The notes below the pieces were generated by a model. That model worked only from the letters and a program-made list of their open reading frames with translations, was not told the origin of the DNA and did no database searches. This document shows positions 16,365 to 26,159 of a stretch of 64,000 nucleotides of DNA, piece by piece. The number at the start of each line of letters is the position of its first letter. Within the stretch, counting starts at the first letter, position 1. Source of the stretch: Shewanella sp. ANA-3 (GTDB lineage: Bacteria; Pseudomonadota; Gammaproteobacteria; Enterobacterales; Shewanellaceae); the NCBI RefSeq assembly GCF_000203935.1, contig NC_008577.1, positions 620,001 to 684,000 on the forward strand, in the 5' to 3' direction. Made by a program: the position numbers and the translations under genes.

Positions 16365-18524
16365 ATGGACAAGGATAGTTTCCCTGATTCTTTCAACTTC
16401 AACAGCTCTAAAAGCTTTTATGCCAGTGTGATCAGCTCCAGTTGGTTGATGTTACTCGCCGCCGTCTTTTTTATGGGGCTCTCTTGGTATGTGCTTGAAG
16501 AATATTTACGAGATCGGGGTGATGAGCGTTTTAACAATAATGTTCAAGATCTTATTGGTGCCGTCAGCAGTCGTATGACTGCCTATGAGCAGGTATTACG
16601 AGGCGGCGTAGGACTATTTCTCGCCTCGGATGGAGTGTCTCGCCGTGAATGGCAACTCTATGTTTCTAATGCTCGTTTATCCGAATATTACCCCGGGATT
16701 CAAGGCTTAGGCTTTGCGCAACTCTTAACGCCTGCAACTGTGGAGGCTTTTACTCAAGAAGTGCAAGAGGAAGGATTCGATGACTATAGAGTGACCCCTG
16801 TTGGGGACAGAGATCTCTATTGTGCGATTAAGTACTTAGAACCATTTGACTGGCGCAATCAACGGGCATTTGGCTTCGATATGTGCTCCGAATCAACCCG
16901 CAGGGCTGCCATCTTACACGCCATTGCCACAGGGCTCCCCACCGCATCGGGTAAAGTGACTCTAGTGCAAGAAACCCCTGATGATGCGCAAGCCGGTATT
17001 TTAATGTATGTCCCGTTATACCGCGGTCAGCCGATGACGGAGGAAGAACGTAAGCAACAGGCCATCGGCGTGGTGTACGCCCCATTCCGTATGAATGATC
17101 TGATGCAAGGCATTATGGGGAAACGTTTTTCGGGATTAAAACTGGCGATTTACGATGGTATGGAGGCCAACAACGAGAGCCTGATGTTTAGCAGCCATAA
17201 AGCCTTGCCCTCTACAAATGATGTGTTTTATCAATCCCAGCTAGAAACCATGGAAGGCCAAGTTTGGCGTTTAGAGGTGTCCTCTGAATCACGCTTTATC
17301 TCAAGCGCGGAACAAACCCAAAGTGTGTGGCTTCAGGTTATTGGGAGTGCGTTTATCTTAGCCTTGTTTTACTCAGTGCTGACGATGGCGCGAAATCGTT
17401 ATCAAGAGTCGAGGTTAACCGCAGAGTTAATTGCCAATGAAAAACGCTTCCGCCTCGTGATTGAAGCTTCACCTAGTGCGCTCTTTATGGTGGATAGAAA
17501 AGGCATTATCACCTTAGTGAACACCCATGCCGAACGCCTCTTTGGTTACGCACGGGATGAGTTACTCGGGCGTTCAATCAATATGTTATTACCCGAGGGG
17601 TTAAGGGAAATACATCAGCAACATATGGGCAGTTACCTCGCCCAACCGATTGCGAAAAACATGTCACTGCGGGACGACTTGTTCGGTTGTTGCAAAGATG
17701 GGACTCGCTTGGCGATTGAAGTTGGGCTAACACCGATTCACTTCAGCAATGGCGTGTCGATTCTGGCAACGATAAACAATGTGTCGGAGCGTAAACGGAT
17801 CGAAGCGCAAAGGATTGAGCATACGGCTGAACTTGAGCGCATCAACAAGGAACTCGACCAGTTTGCTTATATCGCTTCTCACGATCTTAAGTCGCCACTG
17901 CGGGGTATTGAACAGCTAACGAGTTGGTTAAGTGAAGATTTGTCTGAGAACATGGACGAAAACGTTCAAAAATACTTAGGGTTAATCCAAAGTCGTATCC
18001 AACGTATGGTGTTGCTACTCGATGGTTTGCTGATGTTTTCGCGGATTGGGCGAGTCGATGCGGAGATTGTCGATGTCGATTCACGGCAACTGATTGAGGA
18101 TATGTTCGCCTTAGTCGCACCGCCGCAGGGCTTTTCCCTCGAGCTCGAAGGAAATTTCCCACAATTTAAAACCGTAAAAACTCTGCTCGAATTAGTGATA
18201 AGGAATTTATTCAGTAATGCGATTAAACACCATGATCAGGCTGAAGGTGTGATTAAAGTGGTGTGTAGTGCCTCCAACACCCATTACTGGTTTAGTGTTA
18301 TCGATGATGGTCCAGGCATATCCACTAAATACCATGGCAAGGTATTTGAGATGTTCCAAACGCTTAGGCCGAGGGATGAAGTGGAGGGGAGCGGTTTAGG
18401 TTTGTCGCTAGTCAAAAAGACGGTAGAAAGTCTTGGTGGAAAAATTCAACTAGAATCAGAGGGACGTGGTTGTTGTTTTCGATTTAGCTGGCCGATGCGC
18501 ATAGTCAACAAGGAGGGGATATGA
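16365..18524 (+). CDS. CHASE-PAS sensor histidine kinase
   Basis: 719 residues from the ATG at 16365. A TTG 15 codons upstream is less likely, since AGGGA lies about 10 nt before the ATG. Order: membrane segment (about 25-44), periplasmic CHASE domain (about 75-265, with NPG-like YYPGIQGLGFA and PLYRG), membrane segment (about 322-343), PAS (about 365-475), HisKA with phospho-accepting His506 in ASHDLKSPL, and HATPase (about 605-710) with DDGPGI and GSGLGLSLV. It has no receiver of its own. The stop overlaps the next start by 4 bp (ATGA), so it is translationally coupled to a single-receiver regulator, the obvious phosphorylation partner. The CHASE ligand is unknown. Confidence 0.88.
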   Translation: MDKDSFPDSFNFNSSKSFYASVISSSWLMLLAAVFFMGLSWYVLEEYLRDRGDERFNNNVQDLIGAVSSRMTAYEQVLRGGVGLFLASDGVSRREWQLYVSNARLSEYYPGIQGLGFAQLLTPATVEAFTQEVQEEGFDDYRVTPVGDRDLYCAIKYLEPFDWRNQRAFGFDMCSESTRRAAILHAIATGLPTASGKVTLVQETPDDAQAGILMYVPLYRGQPMTEEERKQQAIGVVYAPFRMNDLMQGIMGKRFSGLKLAIYDGMEANNESLMFSSHKALPSTNDVFYQSQLETMEGQVWRLEVSSESRFISSAEQTQSVWLQVIGSAFILALFYSVLTMARNRYQESRLTAELIANEKRFRLVIEASPSALFMVDRKGIITLVNTHAERLFGYARDELLGRSINMLLPEGLREIHQQHMGSYLAQPIAKNMSLRDDLFGCCKDGTRLAIEVGLTPIHFSNGVSILATINNVSERKRIEAQRIEHTAELERINKELDQFAYIASHDLKSPLRGIEQLTSWLSEDLSENMDENVQKYLGLIQSRIQRMVLLLDGLLMFSRIGRVDAEIVDVDSRQLIEDMFALVAPPQGFSLELEGNFPQFKTVKTLLELVIRNLFSNAIKHHDQAEGVIKVVCSASNTHYWFSVIDDGPGISTKYHGKVFEMFQTLRPRDEVEGSGLGLSLVKKTVESLGGKIQLESEGRGCCFRFSWPMRIVNKEGI

Positions 18525-18955
18525 GCAGCACCAATAACTACAAACAAGTGACGATTTTGTTGGTCGATGACGATGATGTGGATTATATGGCGGTGCAGCG
18601 GGCGATGAAGCAACTGAGATTGCTCAACCCCTTAGTACGTGCACGAGATGGCCTAGAAGCATTAAGTATTTTGACCCACAGCGAAGCGATAAAAGGTTCC
18701 TACCTCATTTTGCTCGATCTTAATATGCCCAGAATGAATGGGTTTGAATTCCTTGAACATATTCGCTCCGACCCAACCCTGTCTTCCTCCGTGGTATTTA
18801 TGCTCACGACTTCGAGTACCGATGAGGATCGGATGAAGGCTTATAGTCACCATGTCGCAGGCTATATGGTGAAAACGGATATTAAGGATGGTTTCAACAA
18901 CATTTTCAATATGTTGGAAGGTTATTGGCGCATAGTGGAGCTTCCAACCGTATAG
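18521..18955 (+). CDS. Single-domain response regulator (Rcp1-like)
   Basis: 144 residues consisting of one receiver domain. The acidic cluster VDDDDVDYMAV is at about 15, the phospho-acceptor Asp is in LLDLNMPRMNG, the TTSS switch residues are present, and the conserved Lys is in MVKTD in place of the usual KP. This is the Rcp1-type receiver often found beside phytochrome- or CHASE-type kinases. It probably receives phosphate from the upstream kinase and passes it on or acts by protein contact, as it has no output domain. It overlaps the kinase gene by 4 bp and is followed 9 nt later by a REC-GGDEF-EAL gene. Confidence 0.88.
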   Translation: MSSTNNYKQVTILLVDDDDVDYMAVQRAMKQLRLLNPLVRARDGLEALSILTHSEAIKGSYLILLDLNMPRMNGFEFLEHIRSDPTLSSSVVFMLTTSSTDEDRMKAYSHHVAGYMVKTDIKDGFNNIFNMLEGYWRIVELPTV

Positions 18956-18964
18956 GGTGTGTAT

Positions 18965-20683
18965 ATGGATTTACTACTGATCGATGATGATGAAGTCGAT
19001 AGAACTGCGATTATTCGGGCACTGCGACAGTCCAAATTAGCCTTCAATGTGGTTGAGGCAAATTGTGCTTTCGATGGCCTTAACTTGGCTCTCGAAAGGC
19101 ATTTCGACGGTATTTTGTTGGATTATCTATTACCCGATGCCAATGGTTTAGAGGTGCTGATCAAACTCAATTCGATGACTCAAGACCAAACTGTGGTGGT
19201 GATGCTGAGTCGTTATGAGGATGAGAAACTGGCGCAGCGTTGTATTGAGCTGGGCGCGCAGGATTTTCTGTTAAAAGATGAAGTCAATTCACGGATCTTA
19301 AGCCGTGCGATTCGTTACGCCAAACAACGTTCCTCCATGGCCTTGGCCCTAAGAAATAGCCATCAAAAACTCAAAGAGTTGGCTGAGCATGATTCTCTAA
19401 CCAAATTAGTGAACCGCTACGGGTTTGAACTGTGCCTAAATCGTGCCATCGCAAGAGCAAAACGCAGCAATGACTTTCTTGCAGTTATTTTGCTCGATCT
19501 AGATGATTTTAAAGCAATTAATGATACTTTAGGTCATCAAACTGGCGATATCTTACTCGTCAAAGTCGCCTCGCGATTAAGCTCAGTGCTGCGAGATGGT
19601 GATGTGATCGCCCGCTTAGGTGGGGATGAGTTTGTAGTACTCGTGACCGACAATGACTACAAATATTTCCCTATGATAGTCGCCAATCGCCTGCTTAAGG
19701 CCTTTGAGGAGGTTTTCTGCCTGGGTGAAAACGATGTGATGATTGGCGCCAGTATCGGCGTGGCTTTTTATAATGAGGCCGCCTCCGATAGCTCTGAGTT
19801 GATGAAATGCGCCGATATTGCCATGTATCGCGCCAAAAAAATGGGGCGCAACCAAATTCAGTTTTATTCTGAGGCCTTAGATAAAGAAGTTCGTTACCGT
19901 AATCATATCGAGTCCAGCTTGCGCATGGCGCTAAAGCAGAATGAATTCAAGGTTTATTATCAGGCACAAGTAGATTCTCAAACCCATCAAGTGATAGGGA
20001 TGGAGGCGTTAATCCGTTGGTTGCATCCGCAAGATGGTTTGATTGCACCGGATCAATTCCTATCCATTGCAGAGGAAATTGGTCTGATGGAAGAAATCGG
20101 TGACTGGGTGCTTATCGAAGCCTGTCGTCAAGCGCAGGAATGGCTCACGCGGCTAACCCCCGTTGGACATAGCTTTACCATTGCGGTGAATTTGTCGGCA
20201 TCGCAAATTGGACACATTGATCTATATGAAAAAATTGTCCATGCCCTCGAGGTCACGGGATTAGATGCGAAAGCGCTAGAGCTTGAGATTACCGAAAACA
20301 GCTTGATTGAAGAACCCCATGAACATGCCAAGGTGCTCGATAGAATTGCGCAACTTGGAGTACGATTCGCACTCGATGACTTCGGCACAGGCTTTTCATC
20401 CCTAGAACATATAAAGCTCTTTCCAATCAGTGTATTAAAAATTGATAAGAGCTTTATTGCCTCCTACGATAAGGATGACAAAGATACGCGGTTGCTCGCG
20501 GCATTACTCAATTTCGCCTATGGTTTTAACGTGACATCGGTTGCCGAAGGCATTGAAACGGCTGAACAAGCCGAGTTTTGCACCGCACGAAATTGCAATG
20601 TGCTCCAAGGGTATTTATTTTCGCGGCCCTTAGAAGCGAGCGAATTTGAGGCCAAGTACATTACTCCACTACTTACAAAATAA
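18965..20683 (+). CDS. Response regulator with GGDEF and EAL domains (c-di-GMP turnover)
   Basis: 572 residues from the ATG at 18965; a GTG two codons upstream is in frame but too close to the GGGTG ribosome-binding site. The receiver (about 1-120) has IDDDEVD and an acceptor Asp in LLDYLLPDANG. The GGDEF domain (about 140-295) has an intact RLGGDEF. The EAL domain (about 310-560) has intact MEALIRW, ELEITEN and DDFGTGFS. Both enzymatic motifs look complete, so it may be bifunctional, its balance set by phosphorylation. As third gene of the kinase/Rcp1 cassette, it is the likely output, setting cellular c-di-GMP. Direction of control cannot be read from sequence. Confidence 0.9.
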   Translation: MDLLLIDDDEVDRTAIIRALRQSKLAFNVVEANCAFDGLNLALERHFDGILLDYLLPDANGLEVLIKLNSMTQDQTVVVMLSRYEDEKLAQRCIELGAQDFLLKDEVNSRILSRAIRYAKQRSSMALALRNSHQKLKELAEHDSLTKLVNRYGFELCLNRAIARAKRSNDFLAVILLDLDDFKAINDTLGHQTGDILLVKVASRLSSVLRDGDVIARLGGDEFVVLVTDNDYKYFPMIVANRLLKAFEEVFCLGENDVMIGASIGVAFYNEAASDSSELMKCADIAMYRAKKMGRNQIQFYSEALDKEVRYRNHIESSLRMALKQNEFKVYYQAQVDSQTHQVIGMEALIRWLHPQDGLIAPDQFLSIAEEIGLMEEIGDWVLIEACRQAQEWLTRLTPVGHSFTIAVNLSASQIGHIDLYEKIVHALEVTGLDAKALELEITENSLIEEPHEHAKVLDRIAQLGVRFALDDFGTGFSSLEHIKLFPISVLKIDKSFIASYDKDDKDTRLLAALLNFAYGFNVTSVAEGIETAEQAEFCTARNCNVLQGYLFSRPLEASEFEAKYITPLLTK

Positions 20684-20849
20684 TGACCCTAAATTGTGAA
20701 GATTATCTTACGTTTGGCTAGTGCCGAGGTTTTCGTCTGGTGAGGAATATTTTCTTGCTTTACACTCAGCAATAGACAAATATCAGCGCCCCTTTCTGAT
20801 GCAGTGTGCTCAGAGCTTCAATCACAGTGTTTAATTTGGTCATTTGGCA

Positions 20850-21755
20850 ATGAAAATAGGTATCTTATCCCAGTTCCCTGAGTTGTATTCCACCCGACGT
20901 TTAGTGGCGGCCTGCGAGAGCCGTGGTCATGAGGCTGTGGTTATTAATACCTTGAATTGCTACATGAATATCAACTCCATCAAGCCGAGCATTCATTACC
21001 AAGGCCAAGAATTAACGGGGTTCGATGCCATTATCCCGCGCATTCACGCCAGCGTGACCTTTTATGGCTGCGCGGTAGTGCGCCAGTTCGAAATGATGGG
21101 GGTATTTGCCGCCAATGACTCTATTTCAATCGCGCGTTCACGGGACAAGTTACGCGCGCTGCAATTGCTTTCCCGCAAAGGCATAGGCATGCCTATTACT
21201 GGATTTGCCAATAAACCCAATGATATTCCCGATTTGATTAACATGGTGGGCGGCGCGCCCTTAGTGATTAAGTTGCTGGAAGGCACACAAGGAATTGGCG
21301 TGGTGTTGGCCGAGACCAAAACCGCTGCCGAGAGCGTGATCGAAGCCTTTTTAGGGCTGAAAGCCAATATCATGGTGCAGGAATATATTAAGGAATCCAA
21401 CGGTAGCGACATTCGCTGTTTTGTGGTCGGCGATAAAGTGGTGGCTTCGATGAAGCGCCAAGGACCCGAAGGAGATTTTCGCTCTAACCTGCACTTAGGT
21501 GGCTGTGGTGAGAAAGTGAAAATCACCCCTGCGGAGCGCAAGATGGCGGTTGCCGCAGTGAAAGCCATGGGCTTAGTGGTGGCTGGGGTCGATATTTTAC
21601 GCTCGAATCGCGGTCCGTTGATCCTTGAGGTGAATTCGGCGCCCGGTATCGAAGGGATTGAGCAGACCACGGGGATTTCGGTCACTGAACCCATCGTAGA
21701 GTACATTGAGAAGATGGTATCGGCGCGTAAATCGAATCGCGCCGTGATTGCCTAA
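20850..21755 (+). CDS. rimK: Ribosomal protein S6-L-glutamate ligase
   Basis: 301 residues, against 300 in E. coli RimK. It is an ATP-grasp ligase: the N-terminal domain starts [18 protein letters not shown], the ATP-grasp loop is [13 protein letters not shown], and the metal-binding end is [13 protein letters not shown]. RimK adds glutamates to the C-terminus of S6 in the cytoplasm and has been linked to ribosome remodelling. The ATG at 20850 gives the canonical start; a TTG two codons upstream is not needed. The ribosome-binding site is weak. It ends at a strong shared terminator. Confidence 0.93.
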   Translation: MKIGILSQFPELYSTRRLVAACESRGHEAVVINTLNCYMNINSIKPSIHYQGQELTGFDAIIPRIHASVTFYGCAVVRQFEMMGVFAANDSISIARSRDKLRALQLLSRKGIGMPITGFANKPNDIPDLINMVGGAPLVIKLLEGTQGIGVVLAETKTAAESVIEAFLGLKANIMVQEYIKESNGSDIRCFVVGDKVVASMKRQGPEGDFRSNLHLGGCGEKVKITPAERKMAVAAVKAMGLVVAGVDILRSNRGPLILEVNSAPGIEGIEQTTGISVTEPIVEYIEKMVSARKSNRAVIA

Positions 21756-21757
21756 TA

Positions 21758-21786
21758 AAAAACGCCGCGATTATCGCGGCGTTTTT
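21758..21786. terminator. Bidirectional terminator after rimK and the TorF porin gene
   Basis: A 13-bp stem (21758-21770 with 21774-21786), GC-rich core, TTA loop, A-rich and T-rich ends. Convergent genes end at 21755 and 21818. Confidence 0.9.
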
Positions 21787-21817
21787 GTTTTACTCGCGCT
21801 TAATTTAGTGCTTAATC

Positions 21818-22510
21818 TTATAAATCAAAGCCGTAGGAATAGCCTAAAACTACCTTGGCATCATCACCCTGCAGATCTGTATCCGACACCATAAATGACA
21901 CGGTTCCCATGCTGGTATCGGCACTCAGAGTAACGTTGTAATCTGCGTAGTTATCTTCGCCAAACCAAGATTCAACCACATCGCCACTGGAGTAGCCGTA
22001 GTGCAAAGACAGGCTGAGTTTATCCGTCAGCGGGAAAGATGCCGTGGCCGCAAGGTAACTCATGTCCTTGTTATCTAATGGCTCGGCTGCGACATCATCA
22101 CCCGCATTGATCACCTGTGAGTAACTGAGTTCAAACCATTTCCAGGTGATAGCGCCATGCAGTTCACCAAAATCGATGCTGCCTTCGGCATCGGGATAGG
22201 CATAGTAAAGGTAGCCAATATCGTAGCTGAGGTCTTCGGTGATGTTGCCGCCGTAGCCTGCGTAGAGATCCAACTCATAGCTGGTATCGTCGCCAAAGTC
22301 GACATTCGATGCCCAAGTGCCGGCATAGAATCCAGAGTCATGGCTATAGTCTATGCCTCCTTGGATTGCGACCGAGTCATTGGTTTGAGTGACCCCGCGC
22401 CATAGATAGTTAGACGTGCCGCCAATATTGCCGGACACCGCCGCAAAGGCGTTGGTGGTTAGTAACAATCCCGTCGATAATGCCAAAACGCTGTACAGTG
22501 ATTTTCTCAT
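21818..22510 (-). CDS. TorF-family putative porin
   Basis: 230 residues from the ATG at 22510. This start is preferred over in-frame upstream codons because GAGGGG then sits 6 nt upstream and a signal peptide follows directly (MRKSLYSVLALSTGLLLTTN, cleavage after AFA). The mature protein is all-beta, with alternating aromatic residues (SNYLWRGVTQ, YAGYGGNI) and a C-terminal GYSYGFDL that ends in the hydrophobic pattern of outer-membrane barrels, typical of the TorF family. It probably forms a small outer-membrane pore; substrate unknown. It is monocistronic, with the shared terminator downstream. Confidence 0.85.
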   Translation of the reverse strand: MRKSLYSVLALSTGLLLTTNAFAAVSGNIGGTSNYLWRGVTQTNDSVAIQGGIDYSHDSGFYAGTWASNVDFGDDTSYELDLYAGYGGNITEDLSYDIGYLYYAYPDAEGSIDFGELHGAITWKWFELSYSQVINAGDDVAAEPLDNKDMSYLAATASFPLTDKLSLSLHYGYSSGDVVESWFGEDNYADYNVTLSADTSMGTVSFMVSDTDLQGDDAKVVLGYSYGFDL

Positions 22511-22750
22511 TCTCATCCCCTCGATTGACTTATTTATCGATTCACTCATGTCACCACCGAGCGGGTGACATTGGTGCATCATGGTTTTTTCTGATAAGGG
22601 AATTGCTAATCACATGCCATTATTTGAACATCATTAAAAACAAATGGTTACAAAATCATTGTTAATTAAATGTTTAAAAATGCTCAAAAATGGAGCGGTG
22701 TGCGCACTGTATTTGTGCAAAAAATCATCTTTCATGCTTTTCGCTGGGCA

Positions 22751-22779
22751 AAAAAAACGCCCCACAAAGGAGGCGTTTT
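22751..22779 (-). terminator. Terminator of hupA
   Basis: An 8-bp stem (22754-22761 with 22772-22779). On the minus strand the stem is followed by a long T-run, 20 nt after the hupA stop. Confidence 0.82.
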
Positions 22780-22799
22780 ATAGAATGATGTCGAGCGAA

Positions 22800-23072
22800 T
22801 TAGTTCACACTATCACGTAAGGTTTTACCCGCTTTAAACTTAGGCACAGTGGCTTCAGCGATCTGGATTTCTTTACCTGTCTGTGGGTTACGGCCAGTAC
22901 GAGCTGCGCGAGTCGTGGTTTCAAAAGAGCCAAATCCAACGATAGAGATCTTGTCACCGTTTTTCATTGATTCAGTAATAGCTGCTTCGAAAGATTTCAA
23001 TGCACGTGCTGCTTCAGCTTTAGTGATATCGGCATTTTCTGCAATCTTGGCAATAAGTTCAGTTTTGTTCAT
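22800..23072 (-). CDS. hupA: DNA-binding protein HU (alpha type)
   Basis: 90 residues, the exact HU length, from ATG 23072 (GAAGAGA upstream). It starts [20 protein letters not shown], then [19 protein letters not shown] forms the DNA-bending beta-arm and [12 protein letters not shown] the end. An in-frame extension to 23129 is rejected because HU starts at MNK. HU is a dimeric nucleoid protein that bends DNA and affects replication, recombination and transcription. It is monocistronic with its own terminator. Confidence 0.95.
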   Translation of the reverse strand: MNKTELIAKIAENADITKAEAARALKSFEAAITESMKNGDKISIVGFGSFETTTRAARTGRNPQTGKEIQIAEATVPKFKAGKTLRDSVN

Positions 23073-23218
23073 CTTTATTGTCTCTTCTTTCCGTAGATTT
23101 ATTAAGTCAGCGTGCCTAACATGCCACAAGGTTTAGCCGTTGGAAAGCCCTTTGCTGCGGGCTTGTGTCCTATAAGTAACAAAAATGCAGAATATTTGCC
23201 CCGTTCGTGACTTAGGTT

Positions 23219-24016
23219 TTATTCTTCGAGCAACTGATATAGGAGCTGCTTCACCAATTTGGGTTCGAAGGGTTTATCACACAGCGCATTGACACCCGCC
23301 TGCGAGACATTGCTCAAGTGAGCATCATTTGCCTCCGAAGACACCATGAGGATAGGCACATGGGATTGCTGGCTTTCATTACGGATAAATTGGGTGAGCG
23401 CTAGACCATCGACACTGGGCATATTGTAATCGGTAATAATCAGGTCAAACATATTATTACGCATTAACTCAATGGCTTGAGCACCATCTTCCGCTTCGGT
23501 GATCTGCTTGATCCCCAGGTTGCCAATAGTACGTTTAATCACATTGCGCGCCATGCGGCTGTCATCAACCACGAGTACACGCACGTCATGCACATCGAAG
23601 TGGCTTAGGTCGAGCTCATCATGGCTGAGTAAATCGATAGTTGCATTCAACGCCTTGCCTAAGTGTTCGGCATTAAAGGGCTTTGGCAGAATAGCGACCA
23701 CGCCAGACTGACGAAAAATCTCCAATTGCTCACGGCGGCATTCGCTCGAAACCAACATAAATTGAATGTCTTTGTATTCACTGTTGGTGCGCAGGTAGCT
23801 TAAAAACTCGGTCGCGGTACCATCTTCAAAATACATGGCGCTGGCGATGAGATCTGGTTTGTGGCGGGCTATCAGTTCTTTCGCTTGAGCCAAATCAGCC
23901 GCATTTTGAATGCTGATAATGCCTTCTTGCTATAAGCGCTTGATGATAATCCGGCGCTGGGTTTCCGATGGCTCAACAATGAGAATCGAGAGTTCGCTGG
24001 GCGATAAATGAGTCAT
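23219..24016 (-). pseudogene. Dual-receiver response regulator with in-frame amber stop
   Basis: From ATG 24016 (MTHLSPSELSILIVEPSETQ) the frame is continuous to the stop at 23219 except for TAG at 23932-23930, codon 29, in the context KRL-stop-QEG. One C-to-T change from CAG would explain it. Past the stop, about 236 codons encode a first receiver lacking the acceptor Asp (IASAMYFED), and a second, complete receiver with VVDDSRM, acceptor Asp in IITDYNMP, and the KPF lysine. The protein may be lost, or restart at TTG 23893 or a later ATG and still give the intact second receiver. A sequencing error or amber suppression would be alternatives. Confidence 0.8.
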
Positions 24017-24090
24017 AGTGGCTGGCTTTATCAGGTCTTTTAGGGAGCCGTTAACTTAGGCTATAAACAAGGGCTTAGCAATAAACAGGC

Positions 24091-24474
24091 TTATGCTTTT
24101 ACCTTTGCGGTTAAATAATTATGGCTGACGCGGGAAAAGGCTATCCAATACTGCACAGATAACAAGGCAATGATGCTTAAGACTAAGGGCAACATAGGGA
24201 TGTTGTGGCCTTCAACCACCACTTTTACGTCCTGCGGGGTAATTTGATAGGCGATAATCGCAGTAATCCCCAATGCCGACAGGCCTAAGGTTTGTAATCC
24301 AATATAAATTTTCAGCACTAAGCTAGACCAAGGCGCCTGAGTGAGTATGCCAAACAAAACTGGCAAAACGCCTAAGCTAAAGAGATCGAACGAACCTGTG
24401 GTAACGGCACGCAGTAGCGCGACTACGGCAAAGAGGGTGTAGAGGGCAATCAGTAGAATAAGGCGTTTAGGCAT
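24091..24474 (-). CDS. Small integral membrane protein of unknown function
   Basis: 127 residues from the ATG at 24474, which begins MPKRLILLIALYTLF. The in-frame extension to 24555 is less likely. About four hydrophobic segments are seen (near 4-22, 32-50, 56-78, 98-115), separated by short polar loops. The extracytoplasmic stretch QDVKVVVEGHNIP is the only long polar loop. No family was recognised. It is divergent from a DUF4240 gene (starts 125 bp apart) and lies just upstream of the broken response regulator on the same strand, with 75 bp between, so cotranscription is possible. Confidence 0.6.
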   Translation of the reverse strand: MPKRLILLIALYTLFAVVALLRAVTTGSFDLFSLGVLPVLFGILTQAPWSSLVLKIYIGLQTLGLSALGITAIIAYQITPQDVKVVVEGHNIPMLPLVLSIIALLSVQYWIAFSRVSHNYLTAKVKA

Positions 24475-24598
24475 TGACTTGGGTTTATTGGTTATTTTAA
24501 GTGGAGCAAGTGTAGGAAAAGCCCCGAACTGAGTCCAGCATAACCGTATTATCATGTAGAATACGCCTTTGCTTGGGCATTCAATATTAGGTTAAGTG

Positions 24599-25108
24599 AT
24601 GACAGACGTAGAATTTTGGGACTTAGTGACCCGCAGTGAGCCAGCGCAATCCCAGGAATCTTTAGCGCAGGCATTAAAGCAAAAGTTGGCAGCGCTGAGT
24701 GACGAAGAGTTAAAAGCCTTCGATAAATTGTTTGGCCAACAGATGCGCCGAAGCTACTTATGGTCGGTGTGGGGAGCGGCTTATATCATCACGGGCTGTG
24801 ATTCCGATTATGCCTTTGCTGAATTTCGCGCGTTTCTGATCTCACTTGGGCAGGACCGTTATGAGGCGGTGATTGCCAATCCCGACACTTTGGCGCAGTT
24901 ATCAGCATGGCCCGAGAAAGACGGCTATGCCTATCCTTTTATCGAAGATTACGACTTGATCGCGGGTCAACTATTTGAAGACAGAACGGGTAAGGAGTTG
25001 CCTTTTATGCCATCGGGTAAGGCGACACCTGCGGGTAAAAAATTTAGCACTAAGCCCAAAGATTTAAAGCAGCAATATCCTGAGCTTAGTGCGCGTTTTC
25101 CGTTTTAA
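24599..25108 (+). CDS. DUF4240 domain-containing protein
   Basis: 169 residues from the ATG at 24599 (AGG about 8 nt upstream; the adjacent GTG is not needed). The protein starts MTDVEFWDLV and carries the DUF4240 core SVWGAAYIITGCDSDYAFAE, followed by FRAFLISLGQDRYEAVIANP. The family is found in bacteria and has no established function; members are cytoplasmic and often sit beside unrelated genes. There is no signal peptide. It converges on the gene at 25115-25429, their stops separated by only 6 bp. Confidence 0.82.
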   Translation: MTDVEFWDLVTRSEPAQSQESLAQALKQKLAALSDEELKAFDKLFGQQMRRSYLWSVWGAAYIITGCDSDYAFAEFRAFLISLGQDRYEAVIANPDTLAQLSAWPEKDGYAYPFIEDYDLIAGQLFEDRTGKELPFMPSGKATPAGKKFSTKPKDLKQQYPELSARFPF

Positions 25109-25114
25109 TTTGGC

Positions 25115-25429
25115 TTACGAGCGTAAGCAGGCATTGCGGCTGATATCGAAGGTCATGCCGTAGCGAGGGCAAGTCTGGCGCATCAGTTGATGCTCTTGCT
25201 CCACTAATTCGCGGCTAAAGTCTTGGTCGAGCTGCTCAGTCATGCGCTCTTCTGCCTGCTGTTGTGACTGAGCCAGTTTATCAAAGTGCGATTTCACCAC
25301 TTGCTGCTGCGCAGCGCTGAGGGTGGTGGCATGGCTAGGTAAACTGATGAGTGTGCCTAGGGTGAGCAGTGTCAGTAAGGCAAGCTTTGCCATCATAGGT
25401 TGTTGTAGCTTTGCGGTTGTTAGTTTCAT
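25115..25429 (-). CDS. Small exported protein of unknown function
   Basis: 104 residues. The N-terminus has a signal peptide (hydrophobic about 15-32, cleavage likely after SHA). The mature part is one long amphipathic helix rich in Gln and Glu (about 36-85), then a C-terminal stretch with two cysteines (CPRYGMTFDISRNACLRS) that could form a disulfide. Probably periplasmic. No family was recognised. It overlaps no gene and its stop lies 6 bp from that of the convergent DUF4240 gene. Confidence 0.6.
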   Translation of the reverse strand: MKLTTAKLQQPMMAKLALLTLLTLGTLISLPSHATTLSAAQQQVVKSHFDKLAQSQQQAEERMTEQLDQDFSRELVEQEHQLMRQTCPRYGMTFDISRNACLRS

Positions 25430-25578
25430 AGATCACTCCAAATTTAAATTACCGATAATCGGTTAGTCTTTAAATCGTCGTTTGGCTTTCATCGTGCATC
25501 CATGACAAACAAAACCAAAGGTATTGCTGAGAAATTAAGCATACTGGAGGGATCTTGAACCTTGGCTGAACCGCTATC

Positions 25579-25887
25579 TTACTGCTCGTTTCGCATCTCT
25601 TGGCATTGAAAACCCTGTTTACGGGAATCGAAGCCGCACTTTAGACCACATTCCCAAGGCACATTATCGTAAAAGGAAGATTGCTCTTTGGCATAGTCAC
25701 GACAGGCTTCATAGCTGTCGAAATTATCCATTTTCTTATACTTCCCAGAATCATAACCATGGGTATAAATAAAGGATGACCAAGTTTCGGGGCGCGTGTC
25801 TTTCTCTCCCGAGGAGATAAACCAAATGGCGCTGGCAAAGCATGTAAAGAGGATTAACACAAACACGGGTACAACGGGGAATTTCAT
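25579..25887 (-). CDS. Small membrane-anchored Cys-containing protein of unknown function
   Basis: 102 residues. An N-terminal hydrophobic segment (about 5-25) looks like an uncleaved anchor, with the rest in the periplasm. Four cysteines lie in the C-terminal half (EACRDY, WECGLKCGF, FQCQEM) and could make two disulfides. Aromatic and charged residues dominate. The ribosome-binding site is weak. It has no neighbour on its strand within 150 bp. No family was recognised. Confidence 0.55.
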   Translation of the reverse strand: MKFPVVPVFVLILFTCFASAIWFISSGEKDTRPETWSSFIYTHGYDSGKYKKMDNFDSYEACRDYAKEQSSFYDNVPWECGLKCGFDSRKQGFQCQEMRNEQ

Positions 25888-26159
25888 TTTTGAGTCGTGG
25901 TCATAAAAGATTGAGCGAAGGATAATACTTTTTTAAGTAAGATGCGCGTTAAATGATCACAAATTAATAACTTTGCACTCGTTTGGTGCGTTAAGATACA
26001 AAAAGATACGGATTGATAGCGACTAACTTAAGTTATTTACCAATCTATACAAAAGCTTACTTAGTCTATGCTGTCATAAATACGATTTTGCATTAAGCTG
26101 AAGTTCAGGTTAGATTTTGTACGGTATATGGCAGAAACAATGAGGCCTAGGAGGCAAAT

